Shown here one piece after another: positions 34,466-43,555 of a stretch of 64,000 nt of DNA. Position numbers and translations under genes: made by a program. Numbering within the stretch: the stretch's first letter is position 1; every line of letters begins with the position of its first letter. Source of the stretch: Ferdinandcohnia sp036965045 (GTDB lineage: Bacteria; Bacillota; Bacilli; Bacillales; Bacillaceae_L); NCBI RefSeq assembly GCF_036965045.1, contig NZ_JBALOV010000020.1, positions 1-64,000 of the forward strand, read 5' to 3'. The notes below the pieces were generated by a model. That model was given only the letters and a program-made list of their open reading frames with translations, was not told the DNA's origin and searched no databases.

Positions 34466-35275
34466 TTAATTGTTGATAGGATCTAATACTTCACTTACAA
34501 ATTTTTTGAAATGATATAAGGCGGTAGCTCTTGTTTCCTCATTCACTAATTCCTGTAGATGCTCTTCCACCTTTTGGATCAGGGCACTTCCCATAATAAC
34601 CCCATCACAATGGTCTTTAAGTGCTTCTACTTGGGAAGCGTTAGAGATACCAAACCCAACTGCTACAGGTACACTACTATAGCGTTTAACCTCTTGTAAA
34701 AACGAGTATACCTCATTATTCAATGAATTTCGAACACCTGTAACACCAAGAGATGAAACACAGTATAAAAACCCTTGTGCATGTGATGCGATTTTTTCAA
34801 TTCGACTTGAAGAAGTTGGAGCAACTAATGAGATAAATTTCAATCCCTCATTCTCACATTTTCTTCTGAGGTCTTCACTTTCTTCAAAAGGAAGGTCTGG
34901 TACAAGCAAGCCGTCTATACCATTTTGTCGCGCTAAAGCGAAAAAGTTTTCTTCCCCTAATTGTAGCACAGGATTGTAATAGGTAAAGATAATTACAGGA
35001 ATTTTTAAACCTTTTTTTCTCATTTCTGATACAAGATTCATGGAATTTTCCAATGTAACCCCTTGTTTCAACGCTCGAGCAGAGGCTCTTTGAATGACAG
35101 GTCCATCAGCTAATGGATCGGAATATGGAATTCCTAGTTCAAGTATGGAAGCACCGGCGTCTTGTAAGGTAAGAGCAATTTCTATGGTCACTTCTGGATG
35201 TGGATCCCCCGCCACGATAAATGGAATAAATAATTTTTCAGCCTTGGGCAATCGGTTCGTAAAGGTTGTGTTCAT
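34466..35275 (-). CDS. trpA: tryptophan synthase alpha chain
   Basis: It cleaves indole-glycerol phosphate and hands indole to TrpB. The 269-aa TIM barrel has the catalytic Glu in ILELGIPYSDPLADGP (also the catalytic Asp) and the phosphate loop GFGISNASQV. Its start overlaps the 3' end of trpB by 38 bases, evidence of tight coupling. Confidence 0.97.
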   Translation of the reverse strand: MNTTFTNRLPKAEKLFIPFIVAGDPHPEVTIEIALTLQDAGASILELGIPYSDPLADGPVIQRASARALKQGVTLENSMNLVSEMRKKGLKIPVIIFTYYNPVLQLGEENFFALARQNGIDGLLVPDLPFEESEDLRRKCENEGLKFISLVAPTSSSRIEKIASHAQGFLYCVSSLGVTGVRNSLNNEVYSFLQEVKRYSSVPVAVGFGISNASQVEALKDHCDGVIMGSALIQKVEEHLQELVNEETRATALYHFKKFVSEVLDPINN

Positions 35276-36470
35276 GAATAGCTCCTCCTTCTTCTAGGTA
35301 AGACATGAGTGAATGGACATCTTTATCGCCGCGTCCAGACAAACAAACGAGAATTGATTCTTCTGTTGACATTTCTTTCGCCATTTGGATTGCTTTTGCC
35401 ATCGCATGAGCAGATTCAATCGCCGGAATAATTCCTTCAATTCGAGTTAGCATTTGTAAGGCATCAAGTGCTTCCTTATCTGTTACACTTTCATATTGTA
35501 CTCGTCCACTATTGGCAAGGTAAGCATGTTCAGGACCAACCCCTGGATAATCAAGCCCAGCAGATATCGAATATGGTTCTGTGATTTGACCGTGCTCATC
35601 CTGCAGAAGATACGTAAGTGCGCCATGGATGATTCCTTTTGTACCTTTTGTTATTGTTGCTGCGTGCAATGAAGTATCGACACCTTTGCCCGCAGCTTCC
35701 GCACCGACTAAACGAACATCATCCTTTAAAAACGGATAAAACATCCCCATCGCATTACTTCCACCACCTACACAAGCAACAACAGCAGTTGGTAGTTGGT
35801 TTTCCCGCTCTAGAAATTGTTGTCTTGCCTCATCACCAATGATTCGTTGAAAGTCACGGACCATTTTTGGATATGGATGTGGACCAACGACGGAACCAAT
35901 CATATAGTAGTGGTCCTCACAATGCTGTACCCAGTATCGAATGGCTTCATTAGTTGCATCCTTTAATGTTTGGTTACCGCTTGTAGCTGGGATTACTTCT
36001 GCACCTAACAGTCTCATTCGGAAGACATTAAGTTTTTGTCTTTCGATATCCTCCACACCCATAAATACCTTACATTGCAATCCAAACTTTGCAGCAACTG
36101 TAGCAGCGGCTACACCGTGCTGTCCGGCTCCTGTTTCAGCGATTATCTTTTTCTTACCCATTCTTTTTGCTAGCAGAGCTTGACCGATAGCATTGTTTAT
36201 TTTGTGAGCACCAGTATGGTTTAAGTCCTCACGTTTCAAATAAATTTTTGCTCCGCCTATTTCTTTAGTTAAATGATCAGCATATGTAATTGCTGTTGGC
36301 CTACCTGAGTATTCCTTTAAAATACGAATATATTCATTATGAAATTGTTCATCTCTGTATACTTCTTCTAACGCTGTTTCGATTTCTTCCAATGGCTTCA
36401 TCAGTGTTTCAGGGACAAATTTACCTCCAAAATCACCGTATCTACCATTTTCATTCGGTACGTTCAACAC
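35238..36470 (-). CDS. trpB: tryptophan synthase beta chain
   Basis: It joins indole and serine to make tryptophan (PLP). The 410-aa protein has PLP lysine in REDLNHTGAHKINNAIGQA, the glycine-rich phosphate loop GGGSNAMG, AGLDYPGVGPEHA and the ESAHA segment. Overlaps trpF and trpA by a few to tens of bases. Confidence 0.98.
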   Translation of the reverse strand: MLNVPNENGRYGDFGGKFVPETLMKPLEEIETALEEVYRDEQFHNEYIRILKEYSGRPTAITYADHLTKEIGGAKIYLKREDLNHTGAHKINNAIGQALLAKRMGKKKIIAETGAGQHGVAAATVAAKFGLQCKVFMGVEDIERQKLNVFRMRLLGAEVIPATSGNQTLKDATNEAIRYWVQHCEDHYYMIGSVVGPHPYPKMVRDFQRIIGDEARQQFLERENQLPTAVVACVGGGSNAMGMFYPFLKDDVRLVGAEAAGKGVDTSLHAATITKGTKGIIHGALTYLLQDEHGQITEPYSISAGLDYPGVGPEHAYLANSGRVQYESVTDKEALDALQMLTRIEGIIPAIESAHAMAKAIQMAKEMSTEESILVCLSGRGDKDVHSLMSYLEEGGAIHEHNLYEPIAQG

Positions 36471-37107
36471 ATTTATCCACCCATTTCTCTATAGTTTGTA
36501 TGATTGCGGGATCTTTTTTACCTTCATTTTCAATTCCGCTAGAGATATCAAATCCATCAATCTCATAGTTAAGGAGATATTTGATATTGGTTGCATCAAT
36601 TCCGCCTGCTATGAAACAAGGAACACCCTGTATTCGTGCCTCCTGCTGATAACCTGGGATGGACTTCCAATCAAAAGAAACACCAGAACCACCCCACATA
36701 TTTTCAACCTTTGTATCAACAACATATCCATCAGCAACACCCGCAAACTCCTTCATCTTCTTGAAACCTTGCTCATCATGATGGATAACTTTCCATACGT
36801 CTAAGCCGGTTTTGCTTTTAACTAGTTTAATAAAATCAACCGACTCTGTCCCGTGACATTGAATAACGGATAAAGATACTTTTGCCAATACCGCTTCAAT
36901 TTCTTTTAGTCCAGCATTCACAAAGATTCCGACTGTTTTTTTATCCCGTATATCTACCTTATTCAACCACTCATTTACATGAAGGGGATCAACTTTACGT
37001 TTACTATTAGCAAAAATAAAACCGATATAATGGGCTTTACTTTCAGCAACTGCATGCACATCCGCAAGTGATTTATTCCCGCAATATTTAATGAGAGGTT
37101 GTGTCAT
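36451..37107 (-). CDS. trpF: phosphoribosylanthranilate isomerase
   Basis: Third step of the trp branch. The 218-aa TIM barrel starts with the catalytic Cys in IKYCGNKSLAD and ends with GGIDATNIKYLL and FDISSGIEN phosphate-binding segments. IKYCG replaces the more usual IKICG, a mild variation. Overlaps trpC stop by 4 bases (ATGA). Confidence 0.95.
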   Translation of the reverse strand: MTQPLIKYCGNKSLADVHAVAESKAHYIGFIFANSKRKVDPLHVNEWLNKVDIRDKKTVGIFVNAGLKEIEAVLAKVSLSVIQCHGTESVDFIKLVKSKTGLDVWKVIHHDEQGFKKMKEFAGVADGYVVDTKVENMWGGSGVSFDWKSIPGYQQEARIQGVPCFIAGGIDATNIKYLLNYEIDGFDISSGIENEGKKDPAIIQTIEKWVDKCVERTE

Positions 37108-37868
37108 ACGAAAACCTCTCCAAACATCTGCTTTATCCCGATTCCAGGGGACTTTGCACGCATAAAAGCTTCACCGATTAATGCCGCCTTAGCTCCATAT
37201 TGAATAATAGCCTTAATATCCTGTGGAGTGTGAATTCCACTCTCACTTACAACCAAACTATCTGATGGTGCATCTTTTGCAATTTGTTCTGTATGAATAA
37301 TTGAAGTTTCGAATACTTTTAAATTACGATTATTAATCCCAAGAATTTTCGGGGTAAAAATGCTGCAAACCTGCTCTAACGTTTCCCGCGAATGAACTTC
37401 TACTAAACATTCCATTCCTCTTTCATAGGCTTCGCAATAATATTCATGTAGTTGATTAGGAGCTAATGCTTCTCCAATTAACAAAATGACGTCGGCTCCC
37501 ATTTTTTCACTTTGCTCAATTTGCCTTGTATCTACAATAAAATCCTTACGTAGCACTGGGATGTTTACTTTTTTCTTAATGTCCATTAAGTAGTTTATTG
37601 AACCTTGAAAAAATGGTTCATCTGTTAAAACTGATATAGCATCCGCTCTAGCTTCCTCGTATTCAGTTGCAATGGAGACAGGATGGAAATCCTTACGTAT
37701 TAAACCCTTTGATGGTGACGCTTTTTTCACTTCAGCAATGATCCCAAGCGAACGGTTTGGTTTAGAAAGTGCATCATATAAAGAATTTCTTTCAACCTCA
37801 CAATCTATTTCAGGATAGTCTAAGTTTGCTACTTCAATTTTCTTTTGTTCAAGTATTTTATTTAGCAT
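37104..37868 (-). CDS. trpC: indole-3-glycerol phosphate synthase
   Basis: It closes the indole ring from CdRP. The 254-aa TIM barrel has IAEVKKASPSKGLIR (catalytic Lys and substrate loop), VLRKDFIVD, EVHSRETLEQV (catalytic Glu) and the C-terminal phosphate loop ISESGI equivalent (VSESGIHTPQD). Starts within the end of trpD. Confidence 0.97.
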   Translation of the reverse strand: MLNKILEQKKIEVANLDYPEIDCEVERNSLYDALSKPNRSLGIIAEVKKASPSKGLIRKDFHPVSIATEYEEARADAISVLTDEPFFQGSINYLMDIKKKVNIPVLRKDFIVDTRQIEQSEKMGADVILLIGEALAPNQLHEYYCEAYERGMECLVEVHSRETLEQVCSIFTPKILGINNRNLKVFETSIIHTEQIAKDAPSDSLVVSESGIHTPQDIKAIIQYGAKAALIGEAFMRAKSPGIGIKQMFGEVFV

Positions 37869-38883
37869 AGTACTCCACCTCGCGACTTCTTAGTTGCTCA
37901 AATTGATTTCTTGCAATTCCAGTAACAACCGCTTCCCTTGCCATCTCTACCCCTTCACGAATACTGTTTACTTTTCCTGAAATATAGATCGCTGCACCTG
38001 CATTTAATAACACAATGTTTGTAGCACTTTGATTAGCTCTACTATACAACACATCTCTCAACAGGTTTGCACTTTCAACGACAGAAGATACTTGAATATC
38101 TTTCATGTTTCCACGTGGCAGGTCGACATCCTCAGGGGAAAGGACAAATCTTGTAATCTCACCATCTTTTAATTCCACAATATCAGTTTCTGTTGTTATA
38201 CTGCATTCATCTAGACCATCACGACCCGAGACAAATAAAACGTGCTCAGAACCTAGTTTTCCGAGAGCCTGGGCCATTTTTTCAGCATAATCTGTTGAAT
38301 AAACTCCCAGTACCTGTTTTTTGCATCTAGCCGGGTTTGCCATTGGCCCTAAAAGATTAAATATGGTTCGAAACCCGATTTCCTGTCTTGGTGTAACCGC
38401 ATGCTTCATTGCTGCGTGGTAAATAGGCGCAAACAAGAAGCTCATATTTCGTTTGTTTAATGCTTCTTTTGCTTCTGTCCCGGTTGATTGTATTTCAACC
38501 CCTAAATACTCTAAAACATCAGCACTACCGCTTTTTGACGATACCGCTCGATTTCCATGCTTCGCCACCTTTATCCCTAAGGAAGAAACAACAATCGCCG
38601 AAGCTGTTGAAATATTAAAGGTGGAAGCACCATCGCCTCCTGTTCCGCACGTATCAATCACTTGATCACTTTCATAATCTAACTGCATCATATGCTCCCT
38701 CATCGCTCTTGCAAAACCGGTCATCTCATCGACTGTTTCACCGCGGAAGCGAAGGATTGAAAGCAAACTTGCAATTTGACTCGCTGTAGCATTGCCAGAC
38801 ATAATCACGTCCATTACTTGATAGCTTTCCTCTTCTGTTAAAACCTCACCATTGATACATTTATTTAAAAGTTGCTTAAACAT
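37858..38883 (-). CDS. trpD: anthranilate phosphoribosyltransferase
   Basis: It transfers phosphoribose to anthranilate. The 341-aa protein shows the PRPP motif DTCGTGGDGASTFNISTA, KHGNRAVSSKSGSADVLE and GPMANPA. Overlaps both trpE and trpC, so the trp cistrons are translationally coupled. Confidence 0.97.
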   Translation of the reverse strand: MFKQLLNKCINGEVLTEEESYQVMDVIMSGNATASQIASLLSILRFRGETVDEMTGFARAMREHMMQLDYESDQVIDTCGTGGDGASTFNISTASAIVVSSLGIKVAKHGNRAVSSKSGSADVLEYLGVEIQSTGTEAKEALNKRNMSFLFAPIYHAAMKHAVTPRQEIGFRTIFNLLGPMANPARCKKQVLGVYSTDYAEKMAQALGKLGSEHVLFVSGRDGLDECSITTETDIVELKDGEITRFVLSPEDVDLPRGNMKDIQVSSVVESANLLRDVLYSRANQSATNIVLLNAGAAIYISGKVNSIREGVEMAREAVVTGIARNQFEQLRSREVEYYAK

Positions 38884-40393
38884 GAATATCCTCCTTTTGA
38901 AAAGCTTCTTCAGCCAATTGGATTGTTTGAATTAATGCACTAGCTTTATTAACTGTTTCCATCCACTCATGTTCAGGGACTGAATCTGCAACGATTCCTG
39001 CCCCTGCTTGGACATAAGCAACACCATCTTTAATGATTGCTGTCCGAATCGTAATACACGAATCTATATTTCCGTCAAATCCAATATAAGCAATGGCACC
39101 TGCATATAAGTTCCTAGCTGTAGGTTCGAGTTCTGAAAGAATTTGCATCGCTCTAATTTTAGGTGCTCCAGAAACAGTTCCTGCTGGAAAGGCCGCAAGT
39201 AAGGCGTCTAAAGGGTCAATTTTCTCATCTAATTCACCCGTTACCTTCGAAATGATGTGCATCACATGTGAGAACCGACCGACCTCCATTAATACAGGTG
39301 TTTTAACGGAACCAAATGTAGATACCCTTCCAATATCATTTCTTGCTAAATCCACTAGCATATAATGCTCTGCCTTTTCTTTTTCGTCTTGAAGTAATTC
39401 TGTAGCAAGGGCTTCATCTTCTTCCGTTGTTTTCCCTCTTCGTCTTGTGCCTGCAATCGGATGAATTTCAAGATGCTTATTATGAATCTTTATTAACCGT
39501 TCAGGAGAACTTCCGACAATTTCAATGTCATTAATCTTGATATAAAACAAATAAGGTGAAGGATTTACCATCCGTAAGACACGGTACGCTTGGAATCCAC
39601 TCACAGAAATCGGAATTTCAAAGCGCTGAGATAAAACGGCCTGAAAAATATCTCCAGCTGTGATATAGTCCTTTATTTTAACAACCGCGTTTAGAAAATC
39701 TTGTTTCTCAAAATTTGTTTTAATATCTGTCACATTCGGTATTTCATGTAATTTTGGAAGCAGTAACATTTCACTTTGCTCTTTGTTTTGAATCATTCGT
39801 GATAAATACATATTAATTTTTGAGTTGGCATGTTCAAAAACAGCTTTTTGAATCCGTTTATCTTCATCACCATTTAATCGAATAAAATGAACCACAATTA
39901 ATTCACGTGAATGATGATCTAAGGCTAAAATCGTTTCACAAAAGAAAAATTGGTAGCGCTCCATGTTTAAATCATTGTTTGAGTGTTCATCAACCTTTTC
40001 AAAGGTTGAGATTGCGTCATAGCCAATATAACCAACTGCCCCTCCGTAAAAGGGGATTTCGATATCAAGTGGTTTTAAGACGAGATAATCCTTGATCCAA
40101 TTAAAGGCTTCCTTCATTGTTTGTTTTTTTACGAGGCTTTGTTGGTTTTCATTTTTCACGTAATATTGACCTTTATTTTCATCCAAGAACAGAAATGGCT
40201 TTAAACCAATGAATGAATACCGAGACCACTCGGATTCGTGATCCTTACTTTCCAGCAGAAAAGATGCTTCGTTTTTTAAGTTTTGAAAAATTTGAATGGG
40301 TGTCAACGTATCCACTAAGAAACGTTTGACGATTGGTATTGTCCGATATTGTTTCGCATCGGACTCAAACGAGGAAAAATCATACGTATTCAA
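38876..40393 (-). CDS. trpE: anthranilate synthase component I
   Basis: It makes anthranilate from chorismate with the glutaminase partner. The 505-aa chorismate-binding protein has the feedback-site LLESK near residue 45, PERLIKIH, PIAGTRRRGKT and the catalytic DLARNDIGRV. TTG at 40393 is the likely start (GGAGGAG upstream, matches B. subtilis length); the longer frame extends through the leader. No trpG is in the operon, as in B. subtilis where pabA supplies the glutaminase. Translation and transcription are set by the leader at 40394-40633. Confidence 0.95.
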   Translation of the reverse strand: MNTYDFSSFESDAKQYRTIPIVKRFLVDTLTPIQIFQNLKNEASFLLESKDHESEWSRYSFIGLKPFLFLDENKGQYYVKNENQQSLVKKQTMKEAFNWIKDYLVLKPLDIEIPFYGGAVGYIGYDAISTFEKVDEHSNNDLNMERYQFFFCETILALDHHSRELIVVHFIRLNGDEDKRIQKAVFEHANSKINMYLSRMIQNKEQSEMLLLPKLHEIPNVTDIKTNFEKQDFLNAVVKIKDYITAGDIFQAVLSQRFEIPISVSGFQAYRVLRMVNPSPYLFYIKINDIEIVGSSPERLIKIHNKHLEIHPIAGTRRRGKTTEEDEALATELLQDEKEKAEHYMLVDLARNDIGRVSTFGSVKTPVLMEVGRFSHVMHIISKVTGELDEKIDPLDALLAAFPAGTVSGAPKIRAMQILSELEPTARNLYAGAIAYIGFDGNIDSCITIRTAIIKDGVAYVQAGAGIVADSVPEHEWMETVNKASALIQTIQLAEEAFQKEDIHV

Positions 40394-40401
40394 TTTGCTC
40401 A

Positions 40402-40438
40402 CTCCTCCATGTAATATGGCGAATGAGGATTTAGGAGG
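40402..40438 (-). promoter_or_regulatory. possible trpE Shine-Dalgarno-sequestering hairpin
   Basis: CCTCC on minus (40438-40434) can pair with GGAGG of the trpE ribosome site (40408-40402 region). In B. subtilis TRAP-bound read-through RNA blocks trpE translation by such a pairing. The pairing is seen here by eye; its use is inferred. Confidence 0.4.
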
Positions 40439-40486
40439 TATATAAAGATTGGAATCGTTTTTTTGAAAAAACGATAAAAATAAACA

Positions 40487-40514
40487 ACCCAAAGACACAT
40501 ACGTATCCTTGGGT
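40487..40514 (-). terminator. trp leader attenuator terminator
   Basis: A 28-nt hairpin with a 12-bp stem (two G-U pairs, 4-nt loop), followed on minus by TGTTTATTTTTAT. It lies just downstream of the TRAP triplets and about 95 bases before trpE, so it is the TRAP-dependent attenuator. A second AT-rich hairpin (ATCGTTTTTT, 40454-40475) follows. Confidence 0.75.
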
Positions 40515-40532
40515 AGAAGTAAACATAATTAA

Positions 40533-40632
40533 CTCTGCTAACCTCAGCTAAACTCTCTCATTCTCATCTACCCTAAACTAAGCTCTAAAACTAACTCTAA
40601 AACTAAACTGAAAACTTACTAAACTCTAACTA
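40533..40632 (-). promoter_or_regulatory. TRAP-binding (G/U)AG repeats in trp leader
   Basis: On the minus-strand RNA, GAG or UAG triplets correspond to CTC/CTA on plus. Starts at 40533, 40538, 40543, 40548, 40553, 40557, 40563, 40568, 40573, 40578 and 40583 give eleven triplets at about 5-nt spacing. Further triplets up to 40630 are less regular. Eleven repeats equal the subunit number of the TRAP ring, encoded by mtrB in this window. Confidence 0.9.
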
Positions 40633-40639
40633 TTTCATT

Positions 40640-40669
40640 ATTTTATCGTATGCATTCCATATTTGTCAA
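40640..40669 (-). promoter_or_regulatory. trp operon promoter
   Basis: On minus a perfect TTGACA (40669-40664), an 18-bp spacer and TAAAAT (40645-40640). Predicted transcript starts near 40633, exactly at the first triplets. It lies within the aroH-trpE gap, so trp can be transcribed both from here and by read-through from aro. Confidence 0.75.
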
Positions 40670-40675
40670 TGCATA
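40649..40675. repeat. inverted repeat around the trp -35 box
   Basis: TATGCATT (40649-40656) is inverted as AATGCATA (40668-40675), an 8-bp arm with an 11-nt spacer that contains most of the -35. It could be an operator or the 3' stem of aroH mRNA. Confidence 0.6.
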
Positions 40676-40678
40676 GTT

Positions 40679-41056
40679 TTAATTGTTTTCTTTAACGGCT
40701 GTAAGGTCTGGTCTAAGTACTACGGATCCGCCATGGTAAATATGTTGGATTTCTTCTTGTTTGGCGGAAGTGTTCACTGTCATCATCACACGAATGCACA
40801 TAGGCAATGACCCTGGAACTGGAATCTCTCTCATGCTCATTACCGGGACAAATGCCCAACCCTCTATTTGCCTAGCTGCAGCAGCAGGAAAAGCTGCGTC
40901 AATATCTTCTGTTACAGAAAAGACAATTTGCGCAACATCATCTGCTTCAATCTTGTTTTCAGATATCATGTCACGTAATAGCTTTTCAGTAGCAGCTAAT
41001 ATATCTTGTTTATTATTATGTTCAATTGTTGTAGCACCACGTATTCCCCTTATCAT
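40679..41056 (-). CDS. aroH: chorismate mutase (AroH class)
   Basis: It converts chorismate to prephenate. The 125-aa monofunctional mutase of the Bacillus type has MIRGIRGATT at the start (Arg at the active site), FPAAAARQI and the CIRVMM core with a further Arg. ATG at 41056 follows AAAGGAGGGG; upstream in-frame ATG has no site. Follows aroB, partially overlapping upstream in the untrimmed frame. Confidence 0.95.
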   Translation of the reverse strand: MIRGIRGATTIEHNNKQDILAATEKLLRDMISENKIEADDVAQIVFSVTEDIDAAFPAAAARQIEGWAFVPVMSMREIPVPGSLPMCIRVMMTVNTSAKQEEIQHIYHGGSVVLRPDLTAVKENN

Positions 41057-41085
41057 CTTCGCCCCTCCTTTGTGCGTTTCCTTAC

Positions 41086-42165
41086 TCAATGAAAGTCTTT
41101 CAAGAAACGAAGTAATTCCTGATCGTCAATGTCTTGAATGACAGTTTCTCCAATATTTTTTAACAAGACCATTTTCACTTTTCCAGAGGTTGCTTTTTTA
41201 TCATGTTTCATACGCTCTAACAGTTTTTCCCGATCTAGTCCTTTAGGTATAGTCGTAGGAAATTCAAATAAACCAAACCATTGTCTAATTTTTTCAGATG
41301 CTAGATTGATATGAAAGATCTGTTCGCTTACCTTTAAAGCAAAAATCATTCCAATAGCTACACCGTCACCATGTGTGATTTTTCCATATCCTGATTCTGC
41401 TTCAATGGCATGACCTAAAGTGTGGCCAAAATTCAAGATGGCACGGAGCCCTTTTTCCTGCTCATCCTCAGATACAACCTTAGCTTTAACAGCTACACCC
41501 TTTAATACAGCATATTGAAGTTTATCATCTTTTAGGTCATCAAAGGATGTAATTTCCTCTGTTAGCCATCGGTAAAACTCCGGGTCCCAGATTAATCCAT
41601 GCTTTATTACCTCGGCAAAACCTGAACGGAGCTCTGTTTTAGGCAAGGTCTTCATTAAATTAATATCATATAGAACCGCATTTGGTTGATGAAAGGCACC
41701 TATCATGTTTTTTCCGAGTTCATGATTGATTGCAACCTTACCTCCTACAGCACTGTCATGAGCAAGTAATGTCGTTGGAATTTGAATAAACGGAATACCT
41801 CTCATGAAGGTTGCTGCAACGAATCCAGCCAAGTCCCCAACAACTCCCCCACCTAGGGCTAGGATGACCGACGAACGATCCAATCCTTTTTCAAGCGCAA
41901 AGGTTTGACAGCGATAATACATCTCAAAAGATTTTGCACTTTCTCCAGCAGGGATCACAAATGATAAGGGCTTATCAAATTGCTGCTTAAGGATGTCGAG
42001 CACTTTATCTAAATAAAGTGCAGCAACAGACTCATCACTTATGACGAGCACCTTTGATACCGATTTACATGTATCCAGTATCACTTTGGGCAGTTGTTCC
42101 AAAATTTCGGTCCCAATGAACATTGGATATGTCTTTGATTTTGTCGCAATGGTCAACTTATCCAT
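41086..42165 (-). CDS. aroB: 3-dehydroquinate synthase
   Basis: Second shikimate step, NAD and metal dependent. The 359-aa protein shows GGGVVGDLAGFVAATFMRG, PTTLLAHDSAVGGKVAIN and the metal-ligand GHTLGHAIE plus HGDGVAIGM. Starts one base into the aroC stop, so it is coupled. Confidence 0.97.
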   Translation of the reverse strand: MDKLTIATKSKTYPMFIGTEILEQLPKVILDTCKSVSKVLVISDESVAALYLDKVLDILKQQFDKPLSFVIPAGESAKSFEMYYRCQTFALEKGLDRSSVILALGGGVVGDLAGFVAATFMRGIPFIQIPTTLLAHDSAVGGKVAINHELGKNMIGAFHQPNAVLYDINLMKTLPKTELRSGFAEVIKHGLIWDPEFYRWLTEEITSFDDLKDDKLQYAVLKGVAVKAKVVSEDEQEKGLRAILNFGHTLGHAIEAESGYGKITHGDGVAIGMIFALKVSEQIFHINLASEKIRQWFGLFEFPTTIPKGLDREKLLERMKHDKKATSGKVKMVLLKNIGETVIQDIDDQELLRFLKDFH

Positions 42166-43337
42166 TAGAATTCCCTCTGATACTCACGCATTTTCGAAAC
42201 ATTTTCTTGAATTAAATCGATTCTGTCCTGTCCAAACTGTTCAACAATTGCATTAGCAACTTCCCATGCTACAACAGCTTCTGCAACAACGGAAGCGGCA
42301 GGAACAGCACAGCTATCGGATCTTTCAATACTTGCTTCAAAAACTTCCTTTGTCTCAATATCTACACTCTTAAGTGGCTTATATAAAGTTGGAATCGGCT
42401 TCATGACACCTCTAACAACGATTGGCATTCCGTTCGTCATACCGCCTTCGAAGCCACCTAAATTATTTGTTCTTCTCTTATATCCGTTTTCCTTATCCCA
42501 AGTAATCTCATCGTGAACTTGGCTACCTGGAATTCTTGCAGCATCAAAACCAATTCCAAATTCAACACCTTTAAAGGCATTGATGCTTACCATTGCAGCT
42601 GCAATTTTAGAGTCAAGTTTGCGGTCATAATGGACATAGCTTCCTAGACCAGCTGGAACGCCTTCAATGATGACTTCTACAATTCCACCAATTGAGTCAC
42701 CATTCTTCTTCGCATCATCAATAGCATTCATCATTTGTTCGCCAGCTTCTTCATCTAGACATCTTACTGGTGATTCTTCTGTTTTATTTTTTAGCTCTTC
42801 GATGCTCGAATATTCCGCATCCTTCGCTCGAACACCACCAATTTCAAGAACATGACCTGCTACCTCGATTCCTAAAGAAGATAAGAATTTTTTAGCAACA
42901 GCCCCTGCTGCAACACGGACAGTTGTTTCACGTGCAGATGATCGTTCTAAGACATTACGCATATCTCGATGCCCGTATTTCAAGGCTCCGTTAAGGTCTG
43001 CATGTCCAGGACGTGGACGTGTAATTTTACGTTTGATCTCATCCGCCTCTTCGTCCGTTATCGGTTCAATACCCATAATTTTTGTCCAGTGCTTCCAGTC
43101 ATTGTTTTCAACCACTAAAGCAATTGGCGAGCCTAATGTTTTACCATGTCTTACACCACTTGCGATTTTGACTTGGTCTTTTTCAATTTGCATTCGTCTT
43201 CCTCGACCATGCCCTTTTTGACGTCGAGCAAGTTCAAAGTTTATATCCTCTGTAGTTAATTCAAGGCCTGCAGGTACACCTTCAATAATTGTTGTAAGCT
43301 GTGGTCCATGTGATTCTCCAGCTGTTAAATACCTCAT
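42165..43337 (-). CDS. aroC: chorismate synthase
   Basis: Last shikimate step, FMN dependent, called aroF in B. subtilis. The 390-aa protein starts MRYLTAGESHGPQL and has the signatures RPRPGHADLNGALKYGHRD and RSSARETTVRVAAGAV. First gene of the aro-trp-hisC-tyrA-aroA supra-operon. No clear promoter is recognised in the 218 bases upstream. Confidence 0.97.
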   Translation of the reverse strand: MRYLTAGESHGPQLTTIIEGVPAGLELTTEDINFELARRQKGHGRGRRMQIEKDQVKIASGVRHGKTLGSPIALVVENNDWKHWTKIMGIEPITDEEADEIKRKITRPRPGHADLNGALKYGHRDMRNVLERSSARETTVRVAAGAVAKKFLSSLGIEVAGHVLEIGGVRAKDAEYSSIEELKNKTEESPVRCLDEEAGEQMMNAIDDAKKNGDSIGGIVEVIIEGVPAGLGSYVHYDRKLDSKIAAAMVSINAFKGVEFGIGFDAARIPGSQVHDEITWDKENGYKRRTNNLGGFEGGMTNGMPIVVRGVMKPIPTLYKPLKSVDIETKEVFEASIERSDSCAVPAASVVAEAVVAWEVANAIVEQFGQDRIDLIQENVSKMREYQREF

Positions 43338-43555
43338 CTATGCTACCCCCTAATATGATAAAGCGAAAATTAAGTTTACTTTCGTAATTTAAAGCGATTA
43401 TGTAACAATATAACATATTCTTTGTATTTTCGGATAGATTTTTACAAAAATTCTATGATTCGTTTCCTGAATATAAAGAAAAAGAATTTACCAAAAGGCA
43501 AATTCGATTTCTATATCTTATCAAACATTTTTAGATTTGTCATTTTTCTGACGTT

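Noticed and set aside
43338..43555. aroC promoter
   Set aside because: A TATATT box is present, but no convincing -35 partner was found.
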